This document shows positions 1 through 6,112 of a stretch of 9,355 nucleotides of DNA, piece after piece (position 1 is the first letter of the stretch; the number at the start of each line of letters is the position of its first letter). The position numbers and the translations under genes are program-made. The stretch is from CAZPBN01 sp964584935 (lineage in GTDB: Bacteria > Acidobacteriota > Aminicenantia > Aminicenantales > Aminicenantaceae), in assembly GCA_964584935.1 (NCBI GenBank), contig CAZPBN010000040.1, forward strand, positions 1-9,355, given 5' to 3'. A model generated the notes under the pieces. The model saw only the letters and a list, made by a program, of their open reading frames with translations, was not told the DNA's origin and made no database searches.

Positions 1-97
1 ATATCCCGCCAAAAATGCACTCTTATCCTATAATTATCCATATTATATTGCAAGGCGTATATTTGAATGCTTTATTATCCATCAAAGAATAAACAGG

Positions 98-117
98 GGG
101 CTGCTTTCAAACAGCCC
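98..117 (-). terminator. Candidate intrinsic terminator
   Basis: The bases 98-103 (GGGCTG) and 112-117 (CAGCCC) form a perfect 6-bp GC-rich stem with an 8-nt loop. Read on the minus strand, the stem is followed by CCTGTTTATTCTTTG, which is T-rich but lacks a solid U run. It lies about 20 nt past the stop of the RND remnant and about 150 nt past the stop of the receptor gene, so it is well placed to end that transcript. On the plus strand no T-rich tail follows. Confidence 0.5.
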
Positions 118-136
118 GCCTTAAATTATCGAGTCT

Positions 137-229
137 TTATTTTCTATTTTTATCAAACCTGGCAAGAACTTCATAGAGAACGGGGACCACGACCAATCTC
201 AACATGATAGCGAACAAAAATCCTCCGAT
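137..229 (-). pseudogene. C-terminal remnant of an RND efflux permease
   Basis: A 30-residue stretch starting IGGFLFAIML and continuing through VVVPVLYEVL to a TAA stop at 137-139 matches the last transmembrane helix of RND permeases (AcrB/CzcA type), where a GG-x-L-x-A-x-x-L-x-x-x-V-x-P-V-L-Y pattern is typical. Upstream of residue I (229) the reading frame gives FNFVCIK, which does not look like the family, and it soon reaches the stop region of the receptor gene. There is therefore no room for the other roughly 1000 residues. I read this as the scar of a deletion that removed the rest of the gene. It could be a heavy-metal or a multidrug RND; the fragment is too short to say. Confidence 0.6.
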
Positions 230-264
230 TTTAATGCAAACAAAATTGAAAAGCCTTGAATTAA

Positions 265-2547
265 TTAAAAGGAAAATTCAAAACCAGCATAAATGGACCT
301 CGGTTTGCTGGGGCCATAAACATATCCTGAATCACGGTTGATTCCCCTATCCAGGTCTTTCTGATATGAATCAAAAAGATTGTAAACCCCTACGAAGATA
401 ATCATCTCATAATTTGATGTGAGATAGAACGGTCTGTGCAGCTTTATATCCAACACCAGGAAGGGATCGGTTGTTTCCAGTGTGTCTTCAGAAATGTATC
501 CAGCAAAATGAGGAACTTTCATTTTGCCAGTGTATTCAGCTGAAATCTCAAAGCAAATGATGTTTTGATTGGCATAATTCAATTTTGCATATCCATAAGA
601 ACCAGGGGTTCTGAAAAAATGCCTGGTGTTAAAATCAGGTTCTGGCTCTTGAAGCCGGCTTTTCTGTAAGGTCCAACCCAAGGTGAAGGAAAAAGTTTCT
701 CTCCATTTATAACTAAAATCCCAACTGACTCCATAAGTTTTTGAATCAGATCCATTAATCCTTTCAAATACCAGAGCATTCTCTCTGGGATCAAATTCCT
801 GTTTAGAAAGCACAAAAGTATCAGAAAGAAGAGTATAAAAACCTTCCAAACTGAATTGAAAAAGGTTTTGACCATATTGTTTTCCATAGTCTATACCTGT
901 GGTGAGGCTATAAGAACTCTCTTCCTTTAAATCCTCAGCATTTTCAATGATCATCCCTTCCCCTCCAACTTGAGTGATATGGAGGTCTTCATCAAATATC
1001 TGGGGGGCTCTGTACCCGGTAGAAAAAGTGGTTCTCCAACCGAGCTCCTCACTCAAATTCACCAAAACACTCATGCGGGGATTGAAAATCCAATGATCGA
1101 GAAGAGAGTGTTGACTGAGTCTTAATCCGGCAAGTATGGAAAAAGTCTCGCTGAGCTTGAAATCATCCTGAAAAAAAAGACCAAGTTCCTCATAATTTTC
1201 CTCTATCAACCGGTCATAACCCAAAGCTTCATCGGTAAGGTTTTCTCCCTTGAATTGAGCTCCCAATGTTAAAAGATGGGAACCAGCTTGATAATTGGCT
1301 TGGCTGTTTAAAAACAGAATAGGATTTTGAGTGGTCCCATAGGCATTGGGATCCTGGTGCGAACCATAATAGGTTTTTCTTTCGGCGTCCATAAAAGAAA
1401 AAGAAATATTGTAATAAAAATTTTCTTCCAGATAATGATCCCAATCCAATGAAAAATCGACCAAATCAGATTTTACCCATTCGGCAATATTGGCTTCATG
1501 AGGAGGTTTTTTAAATAAGTCTCCTCCTCTTCTTTCCTCAAAAATCCGAAAAAATCCCAATTTGAGTTTTCCCTTTATCCCAGGAAAATCATTGTAAAAA
1601 TTGAGCCCAAAGGACGTGTTATCCAAAGATCCCAGCTCAGAAAATCGGTCTCCATTCAGTTCCACTGGTTGTCTATTTTTATAATTGGCAAACAGAAAAG
1701 CTTTGGTGTTTCCACTCTCACTCACCAAGTTGCTGCGAAATCCTATATTGGAAAATGGATCTCCTGCAATGGATTCCTGGTGCATCTTTATATAAGTTTC
1801 GTTGGTTTGCGGTTCTTTGGTTATGATATTAATCACTCCGGCAACAGCATTTCCCCCATAAAGGGCTGATCCCCCTCCTTTCACTATCTCAATCCGATCC
1901 AGCATCTCTGAAGGAATCTGCTCCAGTCCGTAAACTCCTATCATTGATGAAAAAACAGGGGAATTGTTTATAAGGACTTGAGAGTATTTTCCTTCCATTC
2001 CATTTAAACGGACCTGAGTGAAGTTGCAGTTCTGGCATTTATTTTCCACTCTAATTCCTGTTGTTAGAGAGAGGGCTTCTGCTAAATTTTGAGCCTGTTT
2101 GCTTTTGATATCTTTATGAGTGATAACCTCCGTTTTGACCGGTACTTCTGCATACAATCTTTTGGTTCTGGTAGCAGTCACCACCACTTCTTCAGTTAAT
2201 TTATTCGAAAGGATGATATAAAAATCATTTTTATCATTTTTGAGATAAAACCTGTCAGATATATAATTGACATAGCCTTCTTTATACACTTCAATGTGAA
2301 TCATTCCTGGTTGGATGTTTGTTATTTTAAAACGACCTGATTGATTCGTTCGAACCGATATCTCCAATTCAGGGATGATCACCAAAGCATCAGGGACAGG
2401 TGATTCCTGAATATTTTTAACAACTCCTTCCAAACTCACAACCTTTCCGGTTCTTTGTCTTTCTCTATGTCTGTATTGCTGGGCATATATCAAAGAAAAG
2501 AACACCAAAGGCAAAAGCAAAATTGTTATTATGCATTTTAATCTCAT
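265..2547 (-). CDS. TonB-dependent outer-membrane receptor, likely metal-related
   Basis: This 760-residue protein should be a ligand-gated outer-membrane beta-barrel powered by TonB-ExbB-ExbD. It has a Sec signal peptide (cleavage probably after YA, residues 21-22). Next comes a carboxypeptidase-regulatory-like beta domain (about 37-115), then a TonB box EEVVVTATR (119-127). The plug (about 130-245) ends with GGGSALYGGNAVAGVINIIT, and a barrel follows that closes in FEFSF; the terminal Phe is the usual barrel-assembly signal. The plug carries CQNC at 171-174 followed by a QVRLNGMEG segment, a variant I associate with a receptor subgroup seen near metal-handling genes. The ATG has a strong GAAGGAGGAG site at 2551-2560. 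It follows the CPACH protein gene by 99 nt and is probably co-transcribed with it. Substrate is unknown; copper, zinc or another metal complex is an inference from the cysteine motifs and the RND fragment next door. A siderophore or B12-type ligand is possible. Confidence 0.9.
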   Translation of the reverse strand: MRLKCIITILLLPLVFFSLIYAQQYRHRERQRTGKVVSLEGVVKNIQESPVPDALVIIPELEISVRTNQSGRFKITNIQPGMIHIEVYKEGYVNYISDRFYLKNDKNDFYIILSNKLTEEVVVTATRTKRLYAEVPVKTEVITHKDIKSKQAQNLAEALSLTTGIRVENKCQNCNFTQVRLNGMEGKYSQVLINNSPVFSSMIGVYGLEQIPSEMLDRIEIVKGGGSALYGGNAVAGVINIITKEPQTNETYIKMHQESIAGDPFSNIGFRSNLVSESGNTKAFLFANYKNRQPVELNGDRFSELGSLDNTSFGLNFYNDFPGIKGKLKLGFFRIFEERRGGDLFKKPPHEANIAEWVKSDLVDFSLDWDHYLEENFYYNISFSFMDAERKTYYGSHQDPNAYGTTQNPILFLNSQANYQAGSHLLTLGAQFKGENLTDEALGYDRLIEENYEELGLFFQDDFKLSETFSILAGLRLSQHSLLDHWIFNPRMSVLVNLSEELGWRTTFSTGYRAPQIFDEDLHITQVGGEGMIIENAEDLKEESSYSLTTGIDYGKQYGQNLFQFSLEGFYTLLSDTFVLSKQEFDPRENALVFERINGSDSKTYGVSWDFSYKWRETFSFTLGWTLQKSRLQEPEPDFNTRHFFRTPGSYGYAKLNYANQNIICFEISAEYTGKMKVPHFAGYISEDTLETTDPFLVLDIKLHRPFYLTSNYEMIIFVGVYNLFDSYQKDLDRGINRDSGYVYGPSKPRSIYAGFEFSF

Positions 2548-2646
2548 TTTCTCCTCCTTCTCGATGAATTTTTGTGCAGCATGTACCTTATTTGGGAAGT
2601 CAGTCTGTACAAAGAAAAAACTTACGTATTCAGAAGACAGGAAATT

Positions 2647-2922
2647 TTATATTTGAGGGGGAGAACGGGAGGACGGATGAATATAAATAATCTGGTCTGA
2701 ACTGACAAATAATTGTATTTGCAGTCTTTCCAGGATGAAAAGTTGTGGAATATGAAAAAAATTGATGTGATTTGTGGTTAAGGTCGAACTCTGAAAATGA
2801 CAGGCAGGACAGTTATCGTTATCGACAACATGTTTTTCGGTGTGAGTGAAATTGACACTGAGTGTGATCAAAAGGAATAACAACAGGAAAAATGAATTGA
2901 AAACTTTTTTATTTTTTATCAT
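2647..2922 (-). CDS. Small secreted CPACH-motif protein (DUF2946-like)
   Basis: This 91-residue protein has a hydrophobic N-terminus (about residues 8-24), a signal peptide or single membrane anchor. The remainder, periplasmic or exported, has His27, His31, an acidic DNDN run, then CPACH (Cys38, Cys41, His42). It ends in SSRSPPQI. A short exported protein with a C-x-x-C motif after a His/Asp-rich stretch and an R-x-PP tail resembles the DUF2946-type proteins often encoded next to metal-related TonB receptors; I assign it by pattern only. The residues could bind a soft metal such as copper or zinc in the periplasm, but this is inference. It is the first gene of a two-gene unit with the receptor that follows. 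A good promoter sits immediately upstream and leaves a leader of only about 7 nt. No convincing Shine-Dalgarno is present, since AAAGG is only 3 nt from the ATG. Confidence 0.65.
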   Translation of the reverse strand: MIKNKKVFNSFFLLLFLLITLSVNFTHTEKHVVDNDNCPACHFQSSTLTTNHINFFHIPQLFILERLQIQLFVSSDQIIYIHPSSRSPPQI

Positions 2923-2935
2923 ATGCCTTTTATTA

Positions 2936-2965
2936 AATATACAAGATAAGAGCCAGAGATGTCAA
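2936..2965 (-). promoter_or_regulatory. Sigma70-type promoter of the CPACH-receptor unit
   Basis: On the minus strand a perfect -35 TTGACA (2960-2965) is separated by 18 bp from TATATT (2936-2941), five of six matches to the -10 consensus. The predicted transcription start is near 2929, only about 7 nt before the ATG at 2922, so the message would be almost leaderless. An AATTGA-rich stretch (2962-2989) overlaps and precedes the -35. Confidence 0.65.
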
Positions 2966-3015
2966 TTGAAAATAAGAATTGAATTGATGCAAGTTTTGCT
3001 TCTTAATTGACTATT

Positions 3016-3041
3016 TAATAAAGAATTCCATTTCTTTATTA
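3016..3041. repeat. Perfect 10-bp inverted repeat, possible operator
   Basis: TAATAAAGAA (3016-3025) and TTCTTTATTA (3032-3041) are perfect reverse complements around a 6-nt centre. The site lies about 50 bp upstream of the -35 box of the CPACH gene promoter and 17 bp from the edge of the larger hairpin element. Either a regulator-binding site or a weak hairpin is possible. The sequence does not match the Fur consensus well. Confidence 0.5.
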
Positions 3042-3058
3042 GGCTGTATTTTTTATTA

Positions 3059-3188
3059 TGTTTGATGGACTGTTCGGGAAAAAGTCCCTACAAATATTTT
3101 ATTGTATTGCATGCATTCAAAATATTCTGTAGGGCTTGATTCCCTTATCGGGCCGCAGGACTTTTTTAAAGTTCAAAACCATCAAACA
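3059..3188. repeat. MITE-like palindromic element of about 130 bp
   Basis: The element is bounded by perfect 10-bp terminal inverted repeats TGTTTGATGG (3059-3068) and CCATCAAACA (3179-3188). Nested inside are AAAAAGTCC (3079-3087) with GGACTTTTT (3158-3166), and a strong stem of CCCTACA plus AATATTTT (3086-3092, 3093-3100) with AAAATATT and TGTAGGG (3119-3126, 3128-3134). The loop contains the palindrome TGCATGCA (3108-3115). I see no ORF and no clear target-site duplication. The layout fits a non-autonomous element or dispersed hairpin repeat. Transcribed from btuB, the inner stem is followed by ACTTTTTCCC and could serve as a terminator. Confidence 0.6.
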
Positions 3189-3235
3189 ATGAGGGATCCT
3201 ATCACAATAATCTTGTCAGACATCAGACGTGAGAA

Positions 3236-3253
3236 GATATTAAATATAATATC
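3236..3253. repeat. Perfect AT-rich palindrome GATATTA-AATA-TAATATC
   Basis: Seven perfectly complementary bases on each side of a 4-nt centre, inside the AT-rich core between the heptamer arrays. It looks like a metalloregulator-type operator, but it lies about 270 bp upstream of the nearest -35 box, so an operator role is unproven; it may simply be a small hairpin. Confidence 0.35.
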
Positions 3254-3295
3254 GTCAGACTTAAGAAGTTAGGTGATAAATTTATTTTAAAGAAT

Positions 3296-3320
3296 AAATA
3301 GATTTAATTAATATCTATTT
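3296..3320. repeat. Inverted repeat AAATAGAT / ATCTATTT
   Basis: Eight-base perfect arms (3296-3303 and 3313-3320) surround TTAATTAAT. It starts about 50 nt beyond the btuB stop. An all-AT-rich stem of this kind is a weak terminator at best, and the minus-strand continuation TATTCTTTAAAA has no solid U run. Confidence 0.3.
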
Positions 3321-3371
3321 TCGTCTTGCGTCTTACATCTCACGGGTCTTAAGATTCTTGTATTGCTTCAT

Positions 3372-5327
3372 TTAATTCGATATTTCCACTCCTGCATAAA
3401 CAGAAAGTCCTGGAGTGGCATATCCTTTGATCATTTCATAGGTTTCATTCAGAATGTTATCGAGCCTGACAAATATTTGAATATTATCAATTATATTATA
3501 CGAAGCCGATAGATTGAGCAATACATAGGGCGACATTGCAACTCTTGTGGCAACCCAGTTTATCCAAGCCTGGTCTTCTCTCTCTCCGACATAGACTAGG
3601 GAAAGATGAGCATTTCCTTTCTGTGCAAATCGATAATTGAGACTTGCTGTCAATTTATGTTTGGGCCGTCGGAGAAGACATTCTTCTGTTTCTTTATTTT
3701 TCGCATCTGTAAGGGTATAAGAGGCCTTAAAAAAAAGGTTCTTATAAAATTCTGTTCTTAATGTGAATTCAGCCCCCTTTGAATAGGCTTCGTTTACGTT
3801 TATATATCCAAGAGCCCAGTCAAAATCAATAAGATTTTCGTAGCTGTTTGAAAAGTAAGTAGCCCCCAGAACCATTTTATTTTTGAACAGATGTTGTTCA
3901 ATCCCGGCATCCCAGCTTTTTGACTTCTCCGGCTCTAAATTTTCGTTTCCAATAGGACCCCAAACACTTCCCGGCGCAAAAAGCTGGTAAAGGGACGGAG
4001 CTTTAAATCCTGTCCCCAGAGTTGCCTTAATCTTGGTTCCTGTTTGCTTTATAAAATAAGCGGGAGCTATTCTGTAAGTTGTTGATGCGCCTGCCTGATT
4101 GTGGACGTCATGGCGAATTCCCAGTGTTGCAAAGAATTGTCCTGCCAGTTTGATTTGATCTTGTATATAGATACCCATATTGGTCGACTTTTGAAGTGGG
4201 AACACGGTTTCAGTGACTCCCCACATGTCTTCAAAAAAGGATTCTGATTCGCCTTGCTCTGCTTGGTATTCAATGCCAAAAGTCAAGGTGTTGTTTTCAT
4301 GGATAAAGAAGTTATTCTGCCAGGACAATTTGAATAATTGGCTTTTGTATTCTGACTTGTCTGAAGAAAAGGGATGAAGCTCATCGATGGCATTATCATA
4401 TTTTCTATCGTAATCAACCAGTGAAAACTGCAGCAACTGCTCCCATCTGTTTTTCATAAGAAGAGTCCGTGCCTGTCCTTTAAAAAAGAAAGCATCATAA
4501 TCCTGCACATTGTTGGGATCATCTCCATAGGCTCCGCCCTGGTTATCAATATCAATTTTTGAATTGATATTTCGTACTGTGAAATCCAATTGAACATTGG
4601 TTGAAATATCAAATCCGACTCTTCCCGAAAGTGTTGAATTTCTGAAACCGTCTTTTTCTGAATTTCCTGCATACTCAGTGCTTGCACTGGAAAATCCCTT
4701 TGTTCTGTAATGAGAGGCGTTAAAAGAATAATGTATCTTTTCTGTGCTCCCGTTTATGCCTGCTGATCCAGAGATTGTTTTATAAGAGCCTCCGATTGTT
4801 GTGAAATGAAAGTCAGGTTTTCCTCTTCCTTTTTTTGTAATGATGTTGATAATCCCTCCTATGGCATCGGAACCGTAGAGGGTGCTTTGAGGTCCGCGGA
4901 TTATTTCTATTCTATCAATATTTTCAACCAGAAGAAGACTCATATCAAAGGATCTATCCGGAGAAACCGGATCATTGACTTCCATTCCGTCCATCATAAC
5001 AAGAGTGTGTTTGTTATCAGCCCCTCGGATTTGTATTGAAGAAGCGCCTCCTACAGGACCGCTGCGGATCACAGAAAGGCCTGCTGCTGCTTGAAGAGCA
5101 TCGAGAACCGTTTCTTTCCTGGTTTGCTTCAACTCTTCTTCTGTTATCACTTCTACGGAGCTGGCAATTTCTTTAACAGGTGTTTTTACTCGTGTTGCTG
5201 TCACCACAACTTCATGTTTTAAAACAGTGGTCTTTTCTTCTTCAGTCTTTTCCTTTGTTTCTTCAGAAAAAACCAGATTTGCCAGTAAAATAAATGTGAC
5301 TGTCACGAGCAAATATTTTTTTAGCAT
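3372..5327 (-). CDS. btuB: BtuB-type TonB-dependent vitamin B12 receptor
   Basis: This 651-residue outer-membrane receptor imports cobalamin (or a related corrinoid) in a TonB-dependent way. It has a signal peptide (about 1-21), a TonB box HEVVVTATR (38-46), and a plug (about 50-165) with IRGADNKHTLVMMDGMEVND and RGPQSTLYGSDAIGGIINII, followed by the beta-barrel. Length and layout fit the BtuB/CirA-like family. The reading frame is open to a TTG at 5342, but that codon overlaps the Shine-Dalgarno GGAGG (5336-5340), so I place the start at the ATG at 5325-5327, with 8-nt spacing. The function is supported strongly by the cobalamin riboswitch and terminator directly upstream, and by the btuFDC importer nearby. 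Oddity: the protein ends in VEISN, not in the aromatic residue normally found at the barrel end. Confidence 0.93.
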   Translation of the reverse strand: MLKKYLLVTVTFILLANLVFSEETKEKTEEEKTTVLKHEVVVTATRVKTPVKEIASSVEVITEEELKQTRKETVLDALQAAAGLSVIRSGPVGGASSIQIRGADNKHTLVMMDGMEVNDPVSPDRSFDMSLLLVENIDRIEIIRGPQSTLYGSDAIGGIINIITKKGRGKPDFHFTTIGGSYKTISGSAGINGSTEKIHYSFNASHYRTKGFSSASTEYAGNSEKDGFRNSTLSGRVGFDISTNVQLDFTVRNINSKIDIDNQGGAYGDDPNNVQDYDAFFFKGQARTLLMKNRWEQLLQFSLVDYDRKYDNAIDELHPFSSDKSEYKSQLFKLSWQNNFFIHENNTLTFGIEYQAEQGESESFFEDMWGVTETVFPLQKSTNMGIYIQDQIKLAGQFFATLGIRHDVHNQAGASTTYRIAPAYFIKQTGTKIKATLGTGFKAPSLYQLFAPGSVWGPIGNENLEPEKSKSWDAGIEQHLFKNKMVLGATYFSNSYENLIDFDWALGYINVNEAYSKGAEFTLRTEFYKNLFFKASYTLTDAKNKETEECLLRRPKHKLTASLNYRFAQKGNAHLSLVYVGEREDQAWINWVATRVAMSPYVLLNLSASYNIIDNIQIFVRLDNILNETYEMIKGYATPGLSVYAGVEISN

Positions 5328-5335
5328 TCCATATA

Positions 5336-5340
5336 CCTCC
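5336..5340 (-). promoter_or_regulatory. btuB ribosome binding site that decides the start
   Basis: GGAGG on the minus strand, 8 nt before the ATG at 5327. Since it overlaps the in-frame TTG at 5340-5342, that upstream codon cannot be the start. Confidence 0.85.
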
Positions 5341-5379
5341 AAAAATATTTCCCCGGTGTGAAAGAAAAAGGTGATAGGT

Positions 5380-5415
5380 AAAAAAAACTACCCTACCTTC
5401 CACCCGAAGATGGGT
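5380..5415 (-). terminator. Riboswitch-controlled intrinsic terminator
   Basis: On the minus-strand RNA, ACCCAUCUUC (5415-5406) pairs with GAAGGU and GGGU (5400-5395 and 5393-5390) as a 10-bp stem with one bulged A and a GGGUG loop. AG and eight U residues follow (5387-5380). It lies between the cobalamin aptamer and btuB, so it is the expected expression platform: cobalamin binding should favour termination. AUCUUC in its left arm is complementary to GAAGAU (5455-5450) inside the aptamer, a possible antiterminator pairing (inference). Confidence 0.85.
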
Positions 5416-5422
5416 TCAATCA

Positions 5423-5566
5423 GTTTAAGGGAGGTTTCCTGACTTCCGGATCTTCCGCTTCCCGGGCCTTCCCTTCTCAATTAAAGGTGGCATTATCCGG
5501 GATTTGTCCCCGGTTACAGTAGCGGGGGCTGTGTCCGCTTTTCACGGACTTCCCTGCTCCTTAAAC
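5423..5566 (-). ncRNA. Cobalamin riboswitch (B12 element)
   Basis: Minus-strand RNA carries the hallmark elements in order. GGGAAGUCCGUGAAAAGCGGAC is the P3 region. GCCCCCGCUACUGU lies at 5516-5529. AUGCCACC is the L5 segment that contacts L13. The B12 box GGAAGUCAGGAAACC lies at 5433-5447. The closing helix P1 pairs 5559-5566 with 5423-5430 (8 bp). The aptamer sits between a promoter and a terminator in the btuB leader and should switch btuB off when adenosylcobalamin or a related corrinoid is plentiful. Confidence 0.97.
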
Positions 5567-5594
5567 CTTAAAACCAAATGCTTAAAGAAACAAT

Positions 5595-5623
5595 ATGATT
5601 ACATTTTTCCTGTTCCATGTCAA
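5595..5623 (-). promoter_or_regulatory. Promoter of the btuB riboswitch leader
   Basis: A perfect -35 TTGACA (5618-5623) and AATCAT (5595-5600, four of six matches) are 17 bp apart. The predicted start is near 5588, about 20 nt before the first helix of the riboswitch, as expected for a riboswitch leader. Confidence 0.6.
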
Positions 5624-5702
5624 GATTTTGTATTCGTTCATTACATTGGTGATACATTTCCTCTGACATTTTTAAAGTGTAATTCATAATATTTATATGG
5701 AG

Positions 5703-5867
5703 TTAAATAATAAAGAGCTGGATGGCGTTTCTGTTTTTGTGGTAATAATCAAACCATTTCAACCTTTTCTTCGCCTCCTTTGATATCGTCCCTTGCCTTG
5801 AAAGAGATGTTAAATAATCCAATCCAGGTATAAGTGCTCCCTATGTACTCGCTTGATTGACATTCAT
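5703..5867 (-). pseudogene. 5' remnant of an IS481-like transposase/integrase
   Basis: From an ATG at 5865-5867 the frame reads MNVNQAST, meets a TAG stop at 5841-5843, then continues GALIPGLDYLTSLSRQG and TISKEAKKRLKWFDYYHKNRN before a TAA at 5703. The segment with LS-x-x-G-x-IS-x-EA-K-x-R-LKWFDYY is the familiar N-terminus of IS481-like transposases, which normally goes on into a helix-turn-helix (SLTCRHFGIS) and a DDE integrase core. Here the homology breaks off after residue N of HKNRN and nothing of the catalytic domain remains. The in-frame amber codon and the truncation show it is dead. It lies between btuC and the btuB promoter, so an insertion and later deletion may have separated the B12 genes. 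Confidence 0.65.
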
Positions 5868-5886
5868 AGAGACACCAATTCTAACA
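5868..5886 (-). mobile_element. Candidate terminal end of the decayed insertion sequence
   Basis: Minus-strand TGTTAGAATTGGTGTCTCT directly precedes the remnant transposase start. IS481-family ends commonly begin TGT(T)A and lie a short distance before the transposase gene. The matching opposite end is not present near 5700, which agrees with loss of the rest of the element. Confidence 0.35.
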
Positions 5887-6112
5887 TATTCCTCAATGTT
5901 AATGTGTCACTAATCTATCTGAACGAACACAGATACTTACAGATGGAATCGATATTGGGAGGGTTTAGTATTTGGTTACTGGGTAACTTATTTAGCTCTG
6001 TTATTTTGGAAAGTTAGCGGAATTAAAACCACATCATCTGAAAATTCATCAGAACTAGGATTAAAAATTTTTGTCACTTCCTCTTTTGCAGGGATAGAAA
6101 TTTGCTATCAAT

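Larger units (their letters stand above)
3215..3350. repeat. Inverted pair of degenerate heptamer arrays
   Basis: On the left, CAGACAT, CAGACGT and GAGAAGA follow one another (3217-3237). On the right, GTCTTGC, GTCTTAC and ATCTCAC are adjacent heptamers (3323-3343), followed by a related GGGTCTT (3344-3350). The right array read on the minus strand (AAGAC/GTGAGA units) resembles the left one, so the two face each other; CGTGAGA (3228-3234) pairs with TCTCACG (3338-3344). Between them lies about 85 bp of very AT-rich DNA. The region directly follows btuB and has no ORF. Confidence 0.45.

Noticed and set aside
1..97. AT-rich stretch with TATAAT-like words at the left edge, possibly a promoter for a gene outside the window.
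   Set aside because: No -35 box at a suitable distance and no visible gene start, so there is no support.
5328..5342. Upstream TTG start for btuB at 5342.
   Set aside because: The codon overlaps the GGAGG ribosome binding site that serves the ATG at 5327; the five extra residues do not belong to the signal peptide.
5568..5687. A 39-codon minus-strand frame (MNYTLKMSEEMYHQCNERIQ and onward) ending just before the riboswitch.
   Set aside because: No Shine-Dalgarno precedes it, and its sequence overlaps the TTGACA promoter of the btuB leader. It is most likely chance, though its composition is protein-like.
5504..5689. Plus-strand open frame across the riboswitch.
   Set aside because: It is antisense to a well-conserved RNA aptamer and has no ribosome binding site or recognisable product.
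5974..5988. Small palindrome GTTAC-TGG-GTAAC downstream of btuC.
   Set aside because: The stem is five base pairs with no T-run on either strand, too weak to call a terminator.
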